Notes: generated from the sequence alone by a model not told the origin. 64,000 nt of DNA from Polaribacter sp. Z022 (GCF_023555495.1 NZ_JALCZO010000002.1:186001-250000), one strand, 5' to 3'. Shown: positions 41,201-52,949, counted from the stretch's first letter. Program-made: numbers and translations.

Positions 41201-43171
41201 ATTTCCAAGAAAATTAGATTCGAAGTAAGCTACTAAATTACCATCAGCAAAAACTTCATATTTAATTAATGCTGAAGGAGCATCATTAAATGTATCTAAA
41301 ATATCAATTAAATCAAAACTAAAAGCATGTACAGCAGTTGTAAAATCTATGTCTACTGTATAAACTTCACCAGCAACTAAATTAATTGACGGTTTTACAT
41401 AAATAGCATCTCCAGAAGTTCCAGATCTAAACTCAGAACCCGTAGTTCTTCTAAATTGATTTCTTCTGGTGGTAGGATTTGCAGCAGTTGTTGTAAAAAC
41501 TAAAGTTCCATTAGAAAATGTTCCTGTAGTTGTACCAGCACTACCATCTGTACCAGGAGCTGCAGGAAGTGAGCTAAAATCATTTGAACCATTTAAAACA
41601 GTTAATGTTAGTCCTTTATTGAAAGCCGCTTGTTGAAAACCAGATTCTTGATAACCAAGACCATTGTTTGTGTTGTTTCCTATTGTAAAAATTTCGAAAC
41701 CATTATTTGTGTATGCAATTTGGTCTCCTTGTGGATTAACTGCTCCAGGAATAATACAATTTTCGTCAGTATCTAAAATTCCATCATTGTCATCATCTAT
41801 ATCTACAGTGTCAGGATATCCATCTCCATCTGTATCTTTATCTGTAATAGTAAAGATAGCAGAAACAAATGTTATGCTATAAGCAGGATTTGCTAATGTA
41901 CCTTTATTAATATTATAAGTTCCAACTGTTTCACCAGAATCTCTAGATAAAGTACCTGATAAAGTGTCTCCAGGTTCTAAACTTCCAGAAGTAATAGAAT
42001 ATGTTAGAGTAGGATCTGCATCTCCAACCTCTTTTGAATGAGGGTTAGCAGTTACTGTAATAGGTATACCAGAATTATCAGTAGTACTAGAGATAATTAC
42101 ATTATCTATAGAAACATCAGATTGCCAACTATTAGCTCTTATACCTTCGAAACGAATTGTAATTGTTTGACCATCATAAGCGCTTAAATCTATTGTTTCA
42201 GTATGCCAAGAATTACCTTGGTTACCTGCTATTGAGAATACATTTGTTAGTGTTGCACCACTGTTGCTAATAATTATTACATTTAAAGTACCCATGTTTG
42301 AATTAGAATTTGCTGAATACATATGGTAATCAAATTCTAATTCGGCATTAATTTCTCCAGTAAAATCGAATTCTTTTTCTAAATGTGCAGTATCTCCATT
42401 TGAGCCACCAGAAGTTTCAATATACATATAATAAGAACCTTCAGAAGCATTGCTAGGTCCTGTACCATTAGATGGGGTTCCATTAGAATCATTAGTCCAA
42501 TTAAAATCATCACCCCCTGCATTAGTCCATCCATCTAAAGTATTCTCAAAACTGTAACCTAAAGTATTTACAGGTGTACCTGAAGTACCAGTAACTGTAA
42601 CATTATCTATAGCCCAATAGTAACCATAAGAACCTATATAGGTAAATCTAACTCGAGCATTTGTAGCTCCATTAGCTAATGCACTAATATCATAACTTCT
42701 TTCAGCAGCAGTAGGATAATTTGTATTTGATGTATATGTATCTACATTTACCCAACTAGAACCGTTAAAAACTTCTATTGTTCCACTTTCTCCAGAGGCA
42801 TAAAACCTAAAATAATTACTAAAACTTAAAGTAAGATCTGTGTATGAACTTGCATCAAAGGAAACCGATGTTAAAGTTGTGTTTTGAGTATTACCATTAC
42901 CATATCCATCACTATCTAAAATTGCATAAGTTCCGCTAAAACCACCACCTGTTACACTTGGGTTTGTATCGCTAAAATCCCAAATTTGTGAAGCATTTCC
43001 TCCAGGGTTATTAGTATTAGTCCAACCAGTTGGTGGGGTATTTCCTGTAGCTGTAGAAAAATTTTCTTCAAAAATTGTAGTTTGAGAAAAACTATTCGTT
43101 AGTATGGTAAACAAAAAAAATGACAATAAATGCCATTTACTTATAGATTTAGGGGTCATTAAGTAATTCAT
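38225..43171 (-). CDS. Giant type IX secreted protein with TSP3 and MBG-like domains
   Basis: The 1648-residue protein starts MNYLMTPKS (an internal Met at codon 5 could be used) and has a signal peptide ending NSFSQ. Two jelly-roll/MAM-like segments (residues about 30-195 and 205-365) are followed by an MBG-type repeat ([20 protein letters not shown]). Calcium-binding thrombospondin type 3 repeats ([34 protein letters not shown]) come next, then a lamin-tail-like segment. The C-terminal type IX sorting domain is [19 protein letters not shown] with the end [11 protein letters not shown]. It is likely exported and anchored on the surface, perhaps for adhesion. It is a neighbour and partial paralogue of the next gene. 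Confidence 0.85.
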   Translation of the reverse strand: MNYLMTPKSISKWHLLSFFLFTILTNSFSQTTIFEENFSTATGNTPPTGWTNTNNPGGNASQIWDFSDTNPSVTGGGFSGTYAILDSDGYGNGNTQNTTLTSVSFDASSYTDLTLSFSNYFRFYASGESGTIEVFNGSSWVNVDTYTSNTNYPTAAERSYDISALANGATNARVRFTYIGSYGYYWAIDNVTVTGTSGTPVNTLGYSFENTLDGWTNAGGDDFNWTNDSNGTPSNGTGPSNASEGSYYMYIETSGGSNGDTAHLEKEFDFTGEINAELEFDYHMYSANSNSNMGTLNVIIISNSGATLTNVFSIAGNQGNSWHTETIDLSAYDGQTITIRFEGIRANSWQSDVSIDNVIISSTTDNSGIPITVTANPHSKEVGDADPTLTYSITSGSLEPGDTLSGTLSRDSGETVGTYNINKGTLANPAYSITFVSAIFTITDKDTDGDGYPDTVDIDDDNDGILDTDENCIIPGAVNPQGDQIAYTNNGFEIFTIGNNTNNGLGYQESGFQQAAFNKGLTLTVLNGSNDFSSLPAAPGTDGSAGTTTGTFSNGTLVFTTTAANPTTRRNQFRRTTGSEFRSGTSGDAIYVKPSINLVAGEVYTVDIDFTTAVHAFSFDLIDILDTFNDAPSALIKYEVFADGNLVAYFESNFLGNDATAVVDIYDANDVSQGTMMIGNNVETSIGFITATAVSNVSVVHSVVSGSIANDRADLHGMDNFVWSTQPQSCFADDLDFDGDGLTNDKDLDSDNDGIPDNIEAQTTIDYIAPNYVYTSSGLDTAYGSGLSTVNTDGLGNGDYTDLDSDNDGLWDTDEVGLSIDSDGDGKTNGTVGENGIDNTLTSDNFIDINAHIDDPTLLNDADNDALTIGDVDYRDTHLSGTPMITQIHQTSSNKTIELTNVHPTNTILANSVKFSLFTDNVGNLTDVTPNEVYIIPTDLAPGETILISNTNIINIADGNDVLLLTHPKGLSNDDAWKHRYETTSNITNNTSYVRSDEVLTTNEDYTVTEWIAFVDDNLDPYKDLAEGGPERHPHAPLLSEITGANVESNMALGKHRLNPTNRTAGNWDNGVPDITRRVIINENYVVSDVLSARNLTINSGNKLTITDNFLRISDDLTLTDASSELRLAGTSQLIQIHTASGKISGGGKLFVDQNSTQASIYRYNYMSSPVGGGSFTVASVLKDGTNPTSSTSNPSDIDFVGGYDGAPDFPIKIAEHWIYSYASADGSYSNWIQKGSTGPIPSTDGFLMKGPGVPQNYTFVGTPNDGELITSIGSEQTYLIGNPYPSAISAKKFIEDNINSITGTLYFWQHVGEDDTSSTADAGHYYNGYIGGYSARGIDMGIAAQNVASNNDASLPDLGDGEYTEPANYIPIAQGFIINGTVAGGNVVFNNSQREFVTEGANSIFFKSKKEKIKNPPIIKIGMNYTASDNRKMHRQIGISFNKNNSFAYEPGYDSQIFDLSSSDMYWKFPGYEEKYVIAGIGEINSKLKIPLEIILDKNDEISIEVDEWNLQNQRLYLYDNLLHKFYPLHEDKVILNLQKGSYSERFYLTFSKKQEQILNTNDAFLNNNLAIYYDNILKEININISNNLIVTKVELYSILGQKINTWNFKNQNESELNLKINSISKSIYICKITTDKGKISKKIIIK

Positions 43172-43271
43172 TTAGGGGTTATTAAAAAACTAGATAGTCT
43201 TTTAAACGATGTAAATATATTAAATTATTTTTAATTAAAAAATATCAATATGTTTGTGTAAATAGAAAAAT

Positions 43272-43302
43272 AAAAAAAGAGCAGTTAAACTGCTCTTTTT
43301 TT
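43272..43302. terminator. Terminator between the two giant secreted-protein genes
   Basis: AAAAAAAGAGCAGT, loop TAA, ACTGCTCTTTTTTT. On the minus strand it ends transcription of the upstream giant gene just past its stop at 43310. Confidence 0.88.
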
Positions 43303-43309
43303 ATTTAGA

Positions 43310-46300
43310 TTAATCTATAATTATTTTTTTTGTGAGTACACCTTTTTCTGTTGAAATTTTTATAACATAAATTGAAGAAGATAATTCTTGAACTTTAAAC
43401 TTATATTGACTTTCATTTTTTAAATCATTCCAAACATTAATTCTTTTACCTAAAATGTTAAATAGTTCTAATTTATTAATAATTAAATTATTTAAATTTT
43501 GAATAGTGATTTCATTGTCTTTATTATTCATAAAAACAGCAAGTTTTGTGTTTAAAATATTTTCTTCTGTATTTAAGGTTGAATTTCCTTTATTGTTAAA
43601 AGTTAAATAAAATCTATCTGAATAAGTTCCTTTTTCTAAATCTAAAATAATAGGTGTTTCTTTAGAAAGTGGATAGAACATATTTAATAGTTTGTCTTCA
43701 ATAAAAATATCTCTATCAATATTTTTTATTGCATCTATTTCAATAGAAATTGGTTTAGAACGTCCTATTTTAATTGTTAATGGTACTTCTAAACGATCAC
43801 TTATTTCTTTTACTCCAGCAATAATTAGTTTTTTATCTGAATATTTAGGGAAGTGCCAGTAAATATCTGTAGATCCAATATCATAAACTTCACTATCATA
43901 TCCATTGTCATATTTAAATGAGTTTGTGTTTCTAAATGAAATTCCAATTTGCCTATGTAAATCAATATTGTTAGATCCTAAGTGATTAAAACCTAATTTT
44001 AAAATTGGCAATAAATCATACTGATCTTTTTCATTAGTCTTTATATTATTTCCTTTATAAAAATACGTACCTGTTCCATCTCCATCATTACCATCGTATT
44101 CATCTGTTTCAAAATTTCTCATCGAATTTTCAAATCTAACAGTACCACCTGTTGCAGAAGAAGCAACAAAGAACCCTTGTCCTACAGCAATATATCTATT
44201 TGGAGCATGATAATCACCTTGCCCAACTGTAATATTTCCACCTTCTGTAAATATAATGTCATCTATAATTAAGTTAAGGGGCACGTCTCCTGTAATTGTA
44301 AAAGAAGCTATTTCAGACCAAAATAGATTTACTTTAACACCATCAGTATCAGTTAGTGTTTTTAATACATTATCATTACTAGCTCCATCTGGTGTACTAA
44401 AAGTTAAATTTAATGTACCTGCTCCTTTTTTTGCGATATAAATACTCTGTACATTTATATCTTTATCAAAGGTAAAAGTTGATGTAAAAGATGCATCAAT
44501 ATCATCATCTGAATCTAAATAATTACCAGTAGTATTAGCAGCTTCATCTTCAGAGGTATTTAGGTTTTGTTTTGAATTTGTAGTAGAATACGTAATAGTT
44601 GTACCTTCTACAGTTTGAGTAATATTCGATGCATTATCAGTAGCGTCTTCAAAATCAAAAGTATAAGAGTTTTCTGCAGGAATACTATTTGCTGCAATCC
44701 CCATAGAAATATTTCTTTGAGAATAGCCTCCTTGATAACCTCTTAAATTATGCCCTTCAGTTGCAGTTGCAATAGAATCATCTTCACCTGTGTGTTCCCA
44801 GAAATACAATGTACCATCAATGGCACTTAAATTAGTACCAATAAAATCTACAGCATCTAAAGCACTTGGATAAGGGTTACCTAATAAACTTTCAGCATTT
44901 TTATCTGCTATAAAATTAAAAGTTATAGAACCGTCATTAGGAGTACCTACAAAAGTAAAATTTTGAAGTGTTTTTCCAGTACTTTTCATAGTGTAACCTT
45001 GTCCTCTTTCTATGACACCTGTTTCAAATTTTTGTGCCCAATCTGATTGAGTGGTTCCATTTAAATATGAATAAATCCAATATGGAGCAATTTCTATAGG
45101 AGTTTCAATTGCACCATCATAACCAGCTACCCAATTTATTTCTGTTATTGTTGATGTTTCTGATGTTGCATTAGTTCCATCTTTCATTACTTCACCAACT
45201 CTAAATGAATCTAAATTTAATTCTCTAACAGGAGATGACCAATAGTGATATCTATAAATACTTGGTACTTTAGCAGCTTGATCTCTATACAATTTTCCAT
45301 TTCCTTGAACATTTGAAGCTCCTGAGTGAGTTTGAATTAATTGACCATTGTCAATTAATCTGATTTCTCCATCTAAAATAAAGTCTTCATCAAATTCTAA
45401 GTATTTATTATCAGCAACCATTAACTTAGAGCCAGATTTTATCCAAACACACTCTACAATAGCATCTTCTGTTAAAGTTGGATGATTATCAGTGCCTTGA
45501 GCATCTATAACCATAACTTTATCTAAGTCTGCTGGATTAGTTGTAGGTTTACCTGAGTTATATCCTCCTAACCATCTATCTGCTTCTAAAGTTGCACCAC
45601 CATTCCAAAAAATTCCATTTATTTCACTGAAAGTAAAATATTTAGTTCCATTAAAATCAAATTCTGTAGTGTATACAGTTCCATCTTCTTTTAATGGCGC
45701 ATATTTTACATTCGTAGTAAAAGCAGCATCATCTGCAACTTTTAAAACTTTTATAGTAAAATCTGTATTTAATGCAAGATCTAAATCAGATTTTGTAGCT
45801 GTTATTTCTACAGAACCTACACTACCATTTTCAACAATTTTCCACTTTCGTTCTAATGTTTTTTCTGGTGCACAAATTAATTCTGTTTCTGTAACATCAG
45901 CATTTAATAAACTTCCATCATCATTACCCCACATTAAGAAATCTTTATTAGAATCAAATCCTGTAGCAAAGTTTACATTGTTAACGTTTGAGTCTGCTAT
46001 TGCAGTTAAACCGATTGTAATAATTGCATCTGATGAAACACCTACAGATTTAGATTGATATTGAGCAAAATCCATAGCATCGTCTCTACCAATACCTGCA
46101 ACATCATTATGGTAAGCACTATTAGCAGTATAATCCCAAACTTTGGTGGTTTGATCAGCTAAAACATAATCTCCTTCTACGATATCTCCACTGTAGGAAA
46201 TAGCGCTTAATGTAAATCCATATTTTATTGCTAAATAGCTTTCTATTTGTTGTTGTTTTGCAGCAGTAGGTGTTTCATTAAAAACCATTATTTCTGCTAT

Positions 46301-49300
46301 TTGACCATCCCAGTATCTGTTAGAACCTCCAGCATTACTACCAATTCCCATATTATTACCATCACCAGTTATGGTTACTATAGTATTACCACTTGTAGTA
46401 TTTATAACACCTCCTAATTGATGATTAGCTTGTTCAAAACCTGTTGGAGTACTAGTAGAAGTTGAAGTTCCGAAAGTGTATAATGAATAATTATTTAAGA
46501 AGTTTGGTGGATTGTCTACTTGAAAAATTGTTCCAGATGCCCCAAAGCGTTGTCTCCAAACAAGTGGGTCATTGGGTGCATCATTACTTATTTTAACGTG
46601 AAAATTAAGACTTGAACCTGATACTGCTTCAACAAAAATAAAAGAGTTTTTATGAGTGTTAGGATTTGTAACTACATATGTCCATAAATTATCGTAAGTA
46701 GATCCACTACCTAGAATACCACCAATGATGTTTAAATCTTCACTATTAGCGTCATCAAAATCTAAAACAGGGTTAAAGTTTAGACCTACATCCATTTTAT
46801 CTGGAGCTGTACCTGAAGGTGAAGTAGCATTAAAAGCATTGGTTTGGTCTATCCAAGAAGTTACTTCTTGTCCATCACCAGCATTGTCAGTAACATCTCT
46901 GTCTGCTCTTAACCACAGAATATTACCTGCACTTCCAGGGGTAATAGTTCCAGTAGTGGTATCTCTATAATCTACATCTTGTGTTGCTACATCAGAATCT
47001 TCGTCTGGTAAATCTGCTTGTGGAATGTCAATTTCATCATTTACGTCATAACCATCGTTATTGTCTACACCTTCAAAGTTGTCATCTAAACCATCTCCAT
47101 CTGTATCTGTACCACTTATTGCGTTGTCTGAATCTCCATTTTCTTGAATGTCTGGTATTAAATCTCCATCAGAATCTGTATCTAAATAATCTGGAGTTAA
47201 ATCTGATTCTGTTGGGTGAGTAGCATCAGTATTTACAGGTGTAAATATTGAAACTCCATTGTCTAATGCAGTTTCATATGCGTTGTCAAAACCGTTTGTG
47301 CCAACAATTCCTGTAGGAGCAATGTATAACGTACCTGCACCTGTTGTTCTTGTATTTTGTGCTTCTACATTGTCTGGTATTCCATCATTATCTGCATCTA
47401 TATCTAAATGATTTGGTACGCCATCTGAATCTGCATGATACACATCTGGATAACCATCAGAATTATCATCTGTATAATCTGAACTACCACCAGGACCACC
47501 ACTACCATCATCTGAAATATCTAAATAGTTTAAAGTACCATCATTATCTTCATCACCTAAAGGATCAAAACCAGCACTTTCTACAGTGTCTAAAATACCA
47601 TCATTATCATCATCAATATCTGTTGCATTTACAATGCCATCATCATCTGTGTCAATACCAACTAAAGCATCTCTGTAGTCTAAATCTCCACCTATTAAAA
47701 CATCACTATCAGAAGCATCATTTAAAAAACCATCTGTTTTTGGTTCTACATGAATACCGTTAACATCTGTATAACCTTGGTCTGTATCTGCATCTTCTAA
47801 AGCATCTAATAAACCGTTTGTACCTACTTCTCCTGTAAACCTTCCTCCAGAATTTGCAGGAAGCGATTCATTAATAATTCCTTCATCAATATCATTAGTT
47901 AAATCTCCATCTGAATCTAAATCTAAATAGTCTGGGTTTGCATCACCATCTGTATTTACCACTGTTAAGCCAGTATCATATGCTAAGTCAATTCCAAAAA
48001 TATTGTAACTACCTGAAGGTTGAATATAATCTGCAGTTGTTTGTGCTTCTATGTTATCTGGAATTCCGTCATTGTCTGCATCTAAATCTTTAAAATCGAA
48101 AACACCATCACCATCCGAATCTAATGGAGTGCAGAAATTTAAATTTCCTATTGCTAAATTGTTAAAATCTCCATTTTGTCCTGAACCAGCATTATTGTAT
48201 ACAATTTGAAGCTTGATAACGTATTCTGGAATTAAATCTATTGTAACATTTCCATTACCTGTAGTTAAACCAGTAAAAGTATTTGAACCACTATATTCAT
48301 TTACGGTTCCATCTACTGTGTAATCTGCAGGTTGTAATAAATATGTAGAACCATCTTGTTTGGTTATTATTATTTGAACTTCATCTATAGCAGTTGTAGT
48401 TACGTCTATATTTAAATCGTAAAGGGTAAAGCCTAAACCATAAATTGGACTACTAAAGTTAAAAATATGTCTTGAAGATGCACCAAAAGATGCATTTTGT
48501 CTTAAGTTATAAGAACTAGTAGCTTCTGTAAAATCATTTACTAAAAAATCACTATCACTATTTACATTAGAAGTTCTTGAAAAAGTTACTTCTACTGCAT
48601 TTGTAGTAAAAACAGGACTATTATTTGGGTCATCACCATCATCTGAGTTTGCACCTCCAGTAGGATAAAGGGTATCCCAATCTATTTCTGCAGTAAAAGG
48701 ACCAGAAACACAGCTTCCCATTTCATCTGTGTCTAAAATTCCGTCATTATCATCATCTAAATCTACTTCATCTTTAATTCCATCTCCGTCATTATCTGTA
48801 GAAAAAGTACTATCTCTATAATCTACATCACCACCTCCAAAAACATCAGTATCATTATCTGGAAAATTATCGGTTTGAGAATTGTCAAAGCTTCCATTTA
48901 CATCAGTATAATTATCTCCATTATCATAATTGTTATCTAATCCATTTGTACCAAAATCTCCACTTAAAGATATTCCAGCTTCAGTATTATCTAAAATACC
49001 ATCGTTATCAGAATCTGTTTCTAAATAATCATTATCACCATCACTATCAGTGTCTTGTGGAGTTAATCCTCCTGAATAAGCAGTGTCTACACCAGTTCCA
49101 TCAAAAAGACCATTTGGTGGAATATAATCTATAGTTGTTTGTGCTTCTATATTATCTGGTATACCATCATTTTCTGAATCTAAATCGAAATGATTAGGAA
49201 CACCATCTGAATCTGCGTGATAAATATCTGGAAAACCATCTCCATTTGCATCTGTATAATCTGTTGTTAATATGCCTCCAACATCATCATCTGAAATATC

Positions 49301-49936
49301 TAAATAATTTAAAATTGAATCTCCATCATCATCACCTAAAGGATCAAAACCACCACTTTCTTCTGTATCTAAAATACCATCATTGTCATCATCTAAATCT
49401 GTAGAATCTGGCACACCATCATTGTCATTATCTGTAAAAACGGTTGTAGAATCTCTCCAATCTACATCATTTGGTACATCTAAAGCATTATTGTTTGGAA
49501 AATCTCCATAAGGAGAATCATCAAAATTACCATTAGCATCTGAGTAATTATCTGAATTTTCTGAGTTTGCGTCTAAACCATTATTACCATTATTACCAGT
49601 TAATGATAAATTTGCTTCAATTCTATCTAAAGTTCCATCATTATCAGAATCTGTGTCTAAATAATCTGGTGTATCTATAGTGTCATGGTTATTTGGTGAA
49701 ATTCCTAAAGAATCAGTACCATCTGCTAATCCATTTGGTGTGTCATCATATTCATTATCCAAACCATCTCCATCATTATCTAAACCAAAAGGTGGGGCAT
49801 AATCTGCAGTAGCTTGGGCTTCGATATTATCAGGAATTCCATCACCATCTGAATCTAAATCTAATTCATTTGAAATTCCATCACCATCTGGATCACAAAT
49901 AACTTTAAATCCATCTATACTAACATGGTCTATAGT
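43310..49936 (-). pseudogene. Giant type IX secreted protein, 5' end lost at a recombinase junction
   Basis: The open frame runs from 49936 to the stop at 43310, about 2208 codons, but has no signal peptide and no proper start. The most upstream candidate in the array is a TTG at 49762, yet the same frame continues 58 codons upstream with matching repeats (ICDPDGDGISNELDLDSDGD), so the real gene began further right. Many thrombospondin type 3 repeats come first, then a laminin-G-like domain (GNILWLRADRDVTDNAGDG), a region paralogous to the neighbouring giant protein, and a type IX sorting end (KGVLTKKIIID). The frame stops exactly where the recombinase gene ends, pointing to insertion. Confidence 0.8.
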
Positions 49937-49942
49937 TTATGT
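49921..49942. other. Probable integration junction (attachment site half)
   Basis: Here the frame of the giant secreted protein (to 49936) meets and overlaps the last codons of the serine recombinase (stop at 49930). Serine integrases commonly lie at the end of their element next to the crossover core. The exact core bases cannot be fixed without the other junction or an empty-site genome. Confidence 0.55.
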
Positions 49943-51405
49943 AACCCATTTGCAGTCGTTTTAAAAGAAGTGGTTTTGGGTAGAATATAGTTAAGGTTTA
50001 TAGCTATTTCTTGTTCTCCAACTATTATTTTTTCAGTAATAATTTCTATAATTTTTCGTTTTTGTATTTTGGTAAGTTTACTCCAGTTTTCATATAATGA
50101 TCTTGCTTCTTCTATAATATATCCACTAGATTTAAATTGATCGTTTAATGCAAATATCTCTCCTTCTAATTCTGGAATTTTCATTTTAAGTCGTTTTATT
50201 TCTCTATTTGGTTTGTCATAAAACTCATTAAAACGATCTGTTTCAATCTGTCCTTTTTCGTGTAGCTCAAATATTTTTTCAATTTTAACTTCTAGCTTTT
50301 CAATCTTTGATTCAATAATTTTTATTTCTTCTTTTTTCTCATTTATGACAGTATGGGTTCCATCAAAATATCTATTTACTTCTTCTTTAGATAAGATAAA
50401 TTCTGTGAGTTGTTCTTTAAAGATTTCTTCAATATCTTCGATTCCAATTTTACGTTTGCATTTTTTACAAGTGTATTTTGGATTCCCAGATGGGATATAC
50501 ATTTTACCACCACATTCACAAAACAAATAGCCTGTAAACAAATGTACCTTTCTATTAAGTGGTTGAGTTCTTCCTTTTTCTTGTTTGGTAATTAATAAAT
50601 TTACTTCATCCCATAATTCATCAGAAACAATTCTTGGTGCTTTATGTATATACCATTCTTTTTTATCTCGTATTTCAGTTTTTCCTTCTTTATTAATTTT
50701 AGTATGATGAGACCTCCTTATTCCTTTAGTTGTTGGATCTTTAAGTAAACGCTTAATTGTTATTCCTGAAAACAGGCTATTTCGTTTTGTTCTGTATCCT
50801 TTATCATTTAAAATTTTGGCAACCGTTCCAAAACGTTGATGTTCTAAATACAGCGTATACATCATCTTGCGGATTGGAGCTTCTTTTTCATCAAGTTCCA
50901 TTTCTTCTTTCCCTACTCGTTTATATCCAAAAGGAATAGCACCCATTACTTTTCCCATTTTGGCTCGTACTTCTACAGAAGAATTGATACGTTCAACAAT
51001 GTTTTCTCTTTCCCATTGGCTCATTGCTGAAATGATAGTATAGAAGAATCTTCCTGAAGGAGAACTTGTATCAATAGATTCATGTAAAGAAATCAAATCG
51101 GCATTGTATTCTTGAAAATGATCTGAAAATTCTAATAGTTCTTTTACGTTTCTTGCAAGTCGGGCAATTTTAGAGAAGATTAGGCCTTGTATATGTCCAC
51201 TTTGAATATCTCTTAACATTCGTTGAGCTTCATGATGTGCCATTACACTTTTTCCACTTACTGCTTCTAAATGATATTCTTCTGCAATTTCCCATTCTTT
51301 CAAATCTGCATACATTTTCGCTTTTTGTAAATGATGCTCAGGACTGTCTGAATTTTGCTGTAACTTGGTAGACACTCGAATCCACACTCCAACTCTTTTT
51401 TTCAT
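49930..51405 (-). CDS. Large serine recombinase (site-specific integrase)
   Basis: The 491-residue protein has the resolvase catalytic domain (residues about 3-150) with the nucleophilic serine in WIRVSTKLQQ and arginines in FSKIARLARN. A recombinase domain follows (IPFGYKRVG onward), then a zinc ribbon (CECGGKMYIPSGNPKYTCKKC) and a long coiled coil (about 345-420). It cuts and joins attachment sites to integrate or excise an element. It reads outward to the left and its stop coincides with the broken end of the giant secreted-protein gene. It is distinct in sequence from the second recombinase at 55204. Confidence 0.88.
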   Translation of the reverse strand: MKKRVGVWIRVSTKLQQNSDSPEHHLQKAKMYADLKEWEIAEEYHLEAVSGKSVMAHHEAQRMLRDIQSGHIQGLIFSKIARLARNVKELLEFSDHFQEYNADLISLHESIDTSSPSGRFFYTIISAMSQWERENIVERINSSVEVRAKMGKVMGAIPFGYKRVGKEEMELDEKEAPIRKMMYTLYLEHQRFGTVAKILNDKGYRTKRNSLFSGITIKRLLKDPTTKGIRRSHHTKINKEGKTEIRDKKEWYIHKAPRIVSDELWDEVNLLITKQEKGRTQPLNRKVHLFTGYLFCECGGKMYIPSGNPKYTCKKCKRKIGIEDIEEIFKEQLTEFILSKEEVNRYFDGTHTVINEKKEEIKIIESKIEKLEVKIEKIFELHEKGQIETDRFNEFYDKPNREIKRLKMKIPELEGEIFALNDQFKSSGYIIEEARSLYENWSKLTKIQKRKIIEIITEKIIVGEQEIAINLNYILPKTTSFKTTANGLHKL

Positions 51406-51417
51406 TGTTTACTTATT

Positions 51418-51430
51418 GACATTCAATGTC
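51418..51430. promoter_or_regulatory. Small inverted repeat before the recombinase gene
   Basis: GACATT-C-AATGTC is a perfect 6-bp dyad 12 bases upstream of the recombinase ATG, well placed for a repressor site. No matching regulator is proven; the XRE protein encoded just upstream is a candidate. Confidence 0.35.
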
Positions 51431-51524
51431 TAAAGTAACACAAATGTTTCAAACACTAAAAATATAAGTAATTGAAAAGTATGCTTTTTTAATATTAAAA
51501 TCAATGATAGACAATGTAATTTTA

Positions 51525-51773
51525 TTACTTTTCTGAATAAATACTTTTTTGAAAATCAAATAAATCTTTAAATTGAATTCCAAGTGCATTAACAATTTTA
51601 AGAAGAGTTTTCAAAGTAGCATTTGTACGACCCGTTTCTATACGTTGTAATGCATTTTCTTCCATATCAGATTTAACTGCTAAATCTAATTGAGTCATAT
51701 TCTGTTCTTTCCGAAATTTTTTGACTTGTTTTCCAGTAAGTCTTATAAACTCTTCTCCCTCAAATACTTTCAT
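51525..51773 (-). CDS. XRE family helix-turn-helix regulator
   Basis: With the start at Met 51773 the 82-residue protein is a single Cro/CI-type domain: LTGKQVKKFRKEQNMTQLDL, ALQRIETGRTNATLKTLLKI. A longer frame to 51818 adds a hydrophobic 15-residue stretch overlapping the palindrome and is less likely. It lies 119 bases upstream of the recombinase on the same strand and may repress it or the divergent lipoprotein operon through the palindrome at 51817-51838. Confidence 0.8.
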   Translation of the reverse strand: MKVFEGEEFIRLTGKQVKKFRKEQNMTQLDLAVKSDMEENALQRIETGRTNATLKTLLKIVNALGIQFKDLFDFQKSIYSEK

Positions 51774-51816
51774 TTCCTTAAAATTTATAGAAAAATAGAT
51801 GTATTTGAAAACAAAC

Positions 51817-51861
51817 AACCCAACATATATGTTGGGTTTTAAAATTTATTTGTTATGTTTG
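51817..51861 (+). promoter_or_regulatory. 22-bp palindrome over a consensus promoter
   Basis: AACCCAACATATATGTTGGGTT (cited as positions 51817-51838) is a perfect dyad with centre ATAT. TTG at 51832-51834 inside it is followed after 19 bases by TATGTTTG (51854-51861), a consensus Bacteroidota promoter for the lipoprotein at 51890. A repressor bound to the dyad would block the -33 element. The XRE gene diverges from here. It could alternatively be a transcription terminator, because T residues follow it. Confidence 0.55.
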
Positions 51862-51889
51862 CCTTTTAACACATAAAAAACAAAACATT

Positions 51890-52636
51890 ATGAAAAAAAT
51901 CTTATTTATTTTAAGTCTTGTAGTTCTTACAAGTTGTGGTTCAAGTTCTAAAGTAGTACAAAAAGAAGTACCTAGGTATAACCCGAATTTTGATTACACG
52001 CCACAAGACAGAGCCAACCCAAGAAGTGCTGATATTACCATTGCACTTTTAAATCCTGTTTTTGCTGACAAAAACCCAAATTTGAGAGTGCAACCTTACT
52101 CTACGTTTATAGAAAATATGGCAGATGACTTTGAAGAAATGCTGATTGCTAAAGGTTTTTCATTACGTGGACCTTTTAAAAATCGTGATGAAATGGTGTA
52201 TGGAGATAAAAAGAACTCTGATATAGCGCTAGAGATTAGAATTAGTTTAAAAGACGAGGGAAATTTAGCGTTAAAACAACAAACAAACTGGTCGCAAATG
52301 ATTAGTAAAAACGCCCCTAACCATTACAAGGTTTCAGGAACATTCTATCACTTTGGTAATATTATCATTGAAGCTACTGACCCTTTTACTGGAGAGAAAT
52401 TTTGGAAGAAAACCATAGCACTTCCACGTAAAGAAATTATGGCTCAAGGAAACAAGATATGGACAGGGAAACCAACACCAAGGCAATTAATGTCAGAAGA
52501 TACAGGAGTGTATAATCCAACAGCTAAAGCACTTGAGGAATACTACCAAGAAGCTATTAAAACTGCCTATAGACATATTGATGTGAATGAAATGAAAATG
52601 ATTAAAAAAGAAATCCAAAAATCTAAACAAAATTAA
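51890..52636 (+). CDS. HpaA-like lipoprotein
   Basis: The 248-residue protein has a lipoprotein signal (KKILFILSLVVLTSCGSSS, lipobox Cys16). The mature part (ITIALLNPVFADKNPN; FIENMADDFEEMLIAKGFSL) resembles the neuraminyllactose-binding haemagglutinin/HpaA family of Helicobacter by pattern. It would be an envelope-anchored protein carried by the element, perhaps affecting surface properties of the host cell. It is transcribed with the small membrane protein that starts 2 bases after it. The family call rests on memory of the pattern and is moderate. Confidence 0.55.
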   Translation: MKKILFILSLVVLTSCGSSSKVVQKEVPRYNPNFDYTPQDRANPRSADITIALLNPVFADKNPNLRVQPYSTFIENMADDFEEMLIAKGFSLRGPFKNRDEMVYGDKKNSDIALEIRISLKDEGNLALKQQTNWSQMISKNAPNHYKVSGTFYHFGNIIIEATDPFTGEKFWKKTIALPRKEIMAQGNKIWTGKPTPRQLMSEDTGVYNPTAKALEEYYQEAIKTAYRHIDVNEMKMIKKEIQKSKQN

Positions 52637-52637
52637 T

Positions 52638-52871
52638 ATGGAAAACCAAGAACAAACTCAGAAAAGAGAAGAAGCAATTAAAGATATGAAAATGTATCTA
52701 GCAAATGATTGGAATTTAAAGGAAGAAACACCAGAGTATTTTTTATTAACTCGAAATACGTCATCAACTACGGTGCATATTTTATTAGCCTTTTTCTTTT
52801 TTTGGATGGCATTTATACCAAATATTGTGTATCATTTTTCTAAAAAGGAAAAGAAAAAGATATTGAAATAA
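52638..52871 (+). CDS. Small membrane protein, unknown function
   Basis: The 77-residue protein has a charged N-terminal half (ENQEQTQKREEAIKDMKMYL), then one or two hydrophobic segments (TTVHILLAFFFFWMAFIPNI) and a basic lysine-rich end. It starts 2 bases after the HpaA-like gene stop and ends before a terminator, so the two form a two-gene operon. Nothing more can be said of its role. Confidence 0.65.
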   Translation: MENQEQTQKREEAIKDMKMYLANDWNLKEETPEYFLLTRNTSSTTVHILLAFFFFWMAFIPNIVYHFSKKEKKKILK

Positions 52872-52890
52872 GGGAAAATATTTTTAAATA

Positions 52891-52927
52891 AAAAACTGCC
52901 TAATAAATATTTTAGGCAGTTTTTTTA
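52891..52927. terminator. Terminator after the lipoprotein operon
   Basis: ACTGCCTAA (52895-52903) pairs with TTAGGCAGT (52912-52920), with A and T runs on the flanks, so it can work in both directions between convergent genes. Confidence 0.85.
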
Positions 52928-52949
52928 TGAGTAAGATTTCAGTATTGCT

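Noticed and set aside
46981-47223. 80-codon plus-strand frame
   Set aside because: Antisense shadow of the same calcium-binding repeat array.
47344-47763. 139-codon plus-strand frame rich in His, Leu and Tyr
   Set aside because: It is the antisense reading of thrombospondin type 3 repeats (GAT-rich codons read as ATC/CAT) and has no independent support.
43310-49936. CRISPR-like or DNA tandem array suggested by recurring short words
   Set aside because: The recurrence comes from Asp/Gly-rich protein repeats in one long frame; unit lengths and spacers do not fit CRISPR.
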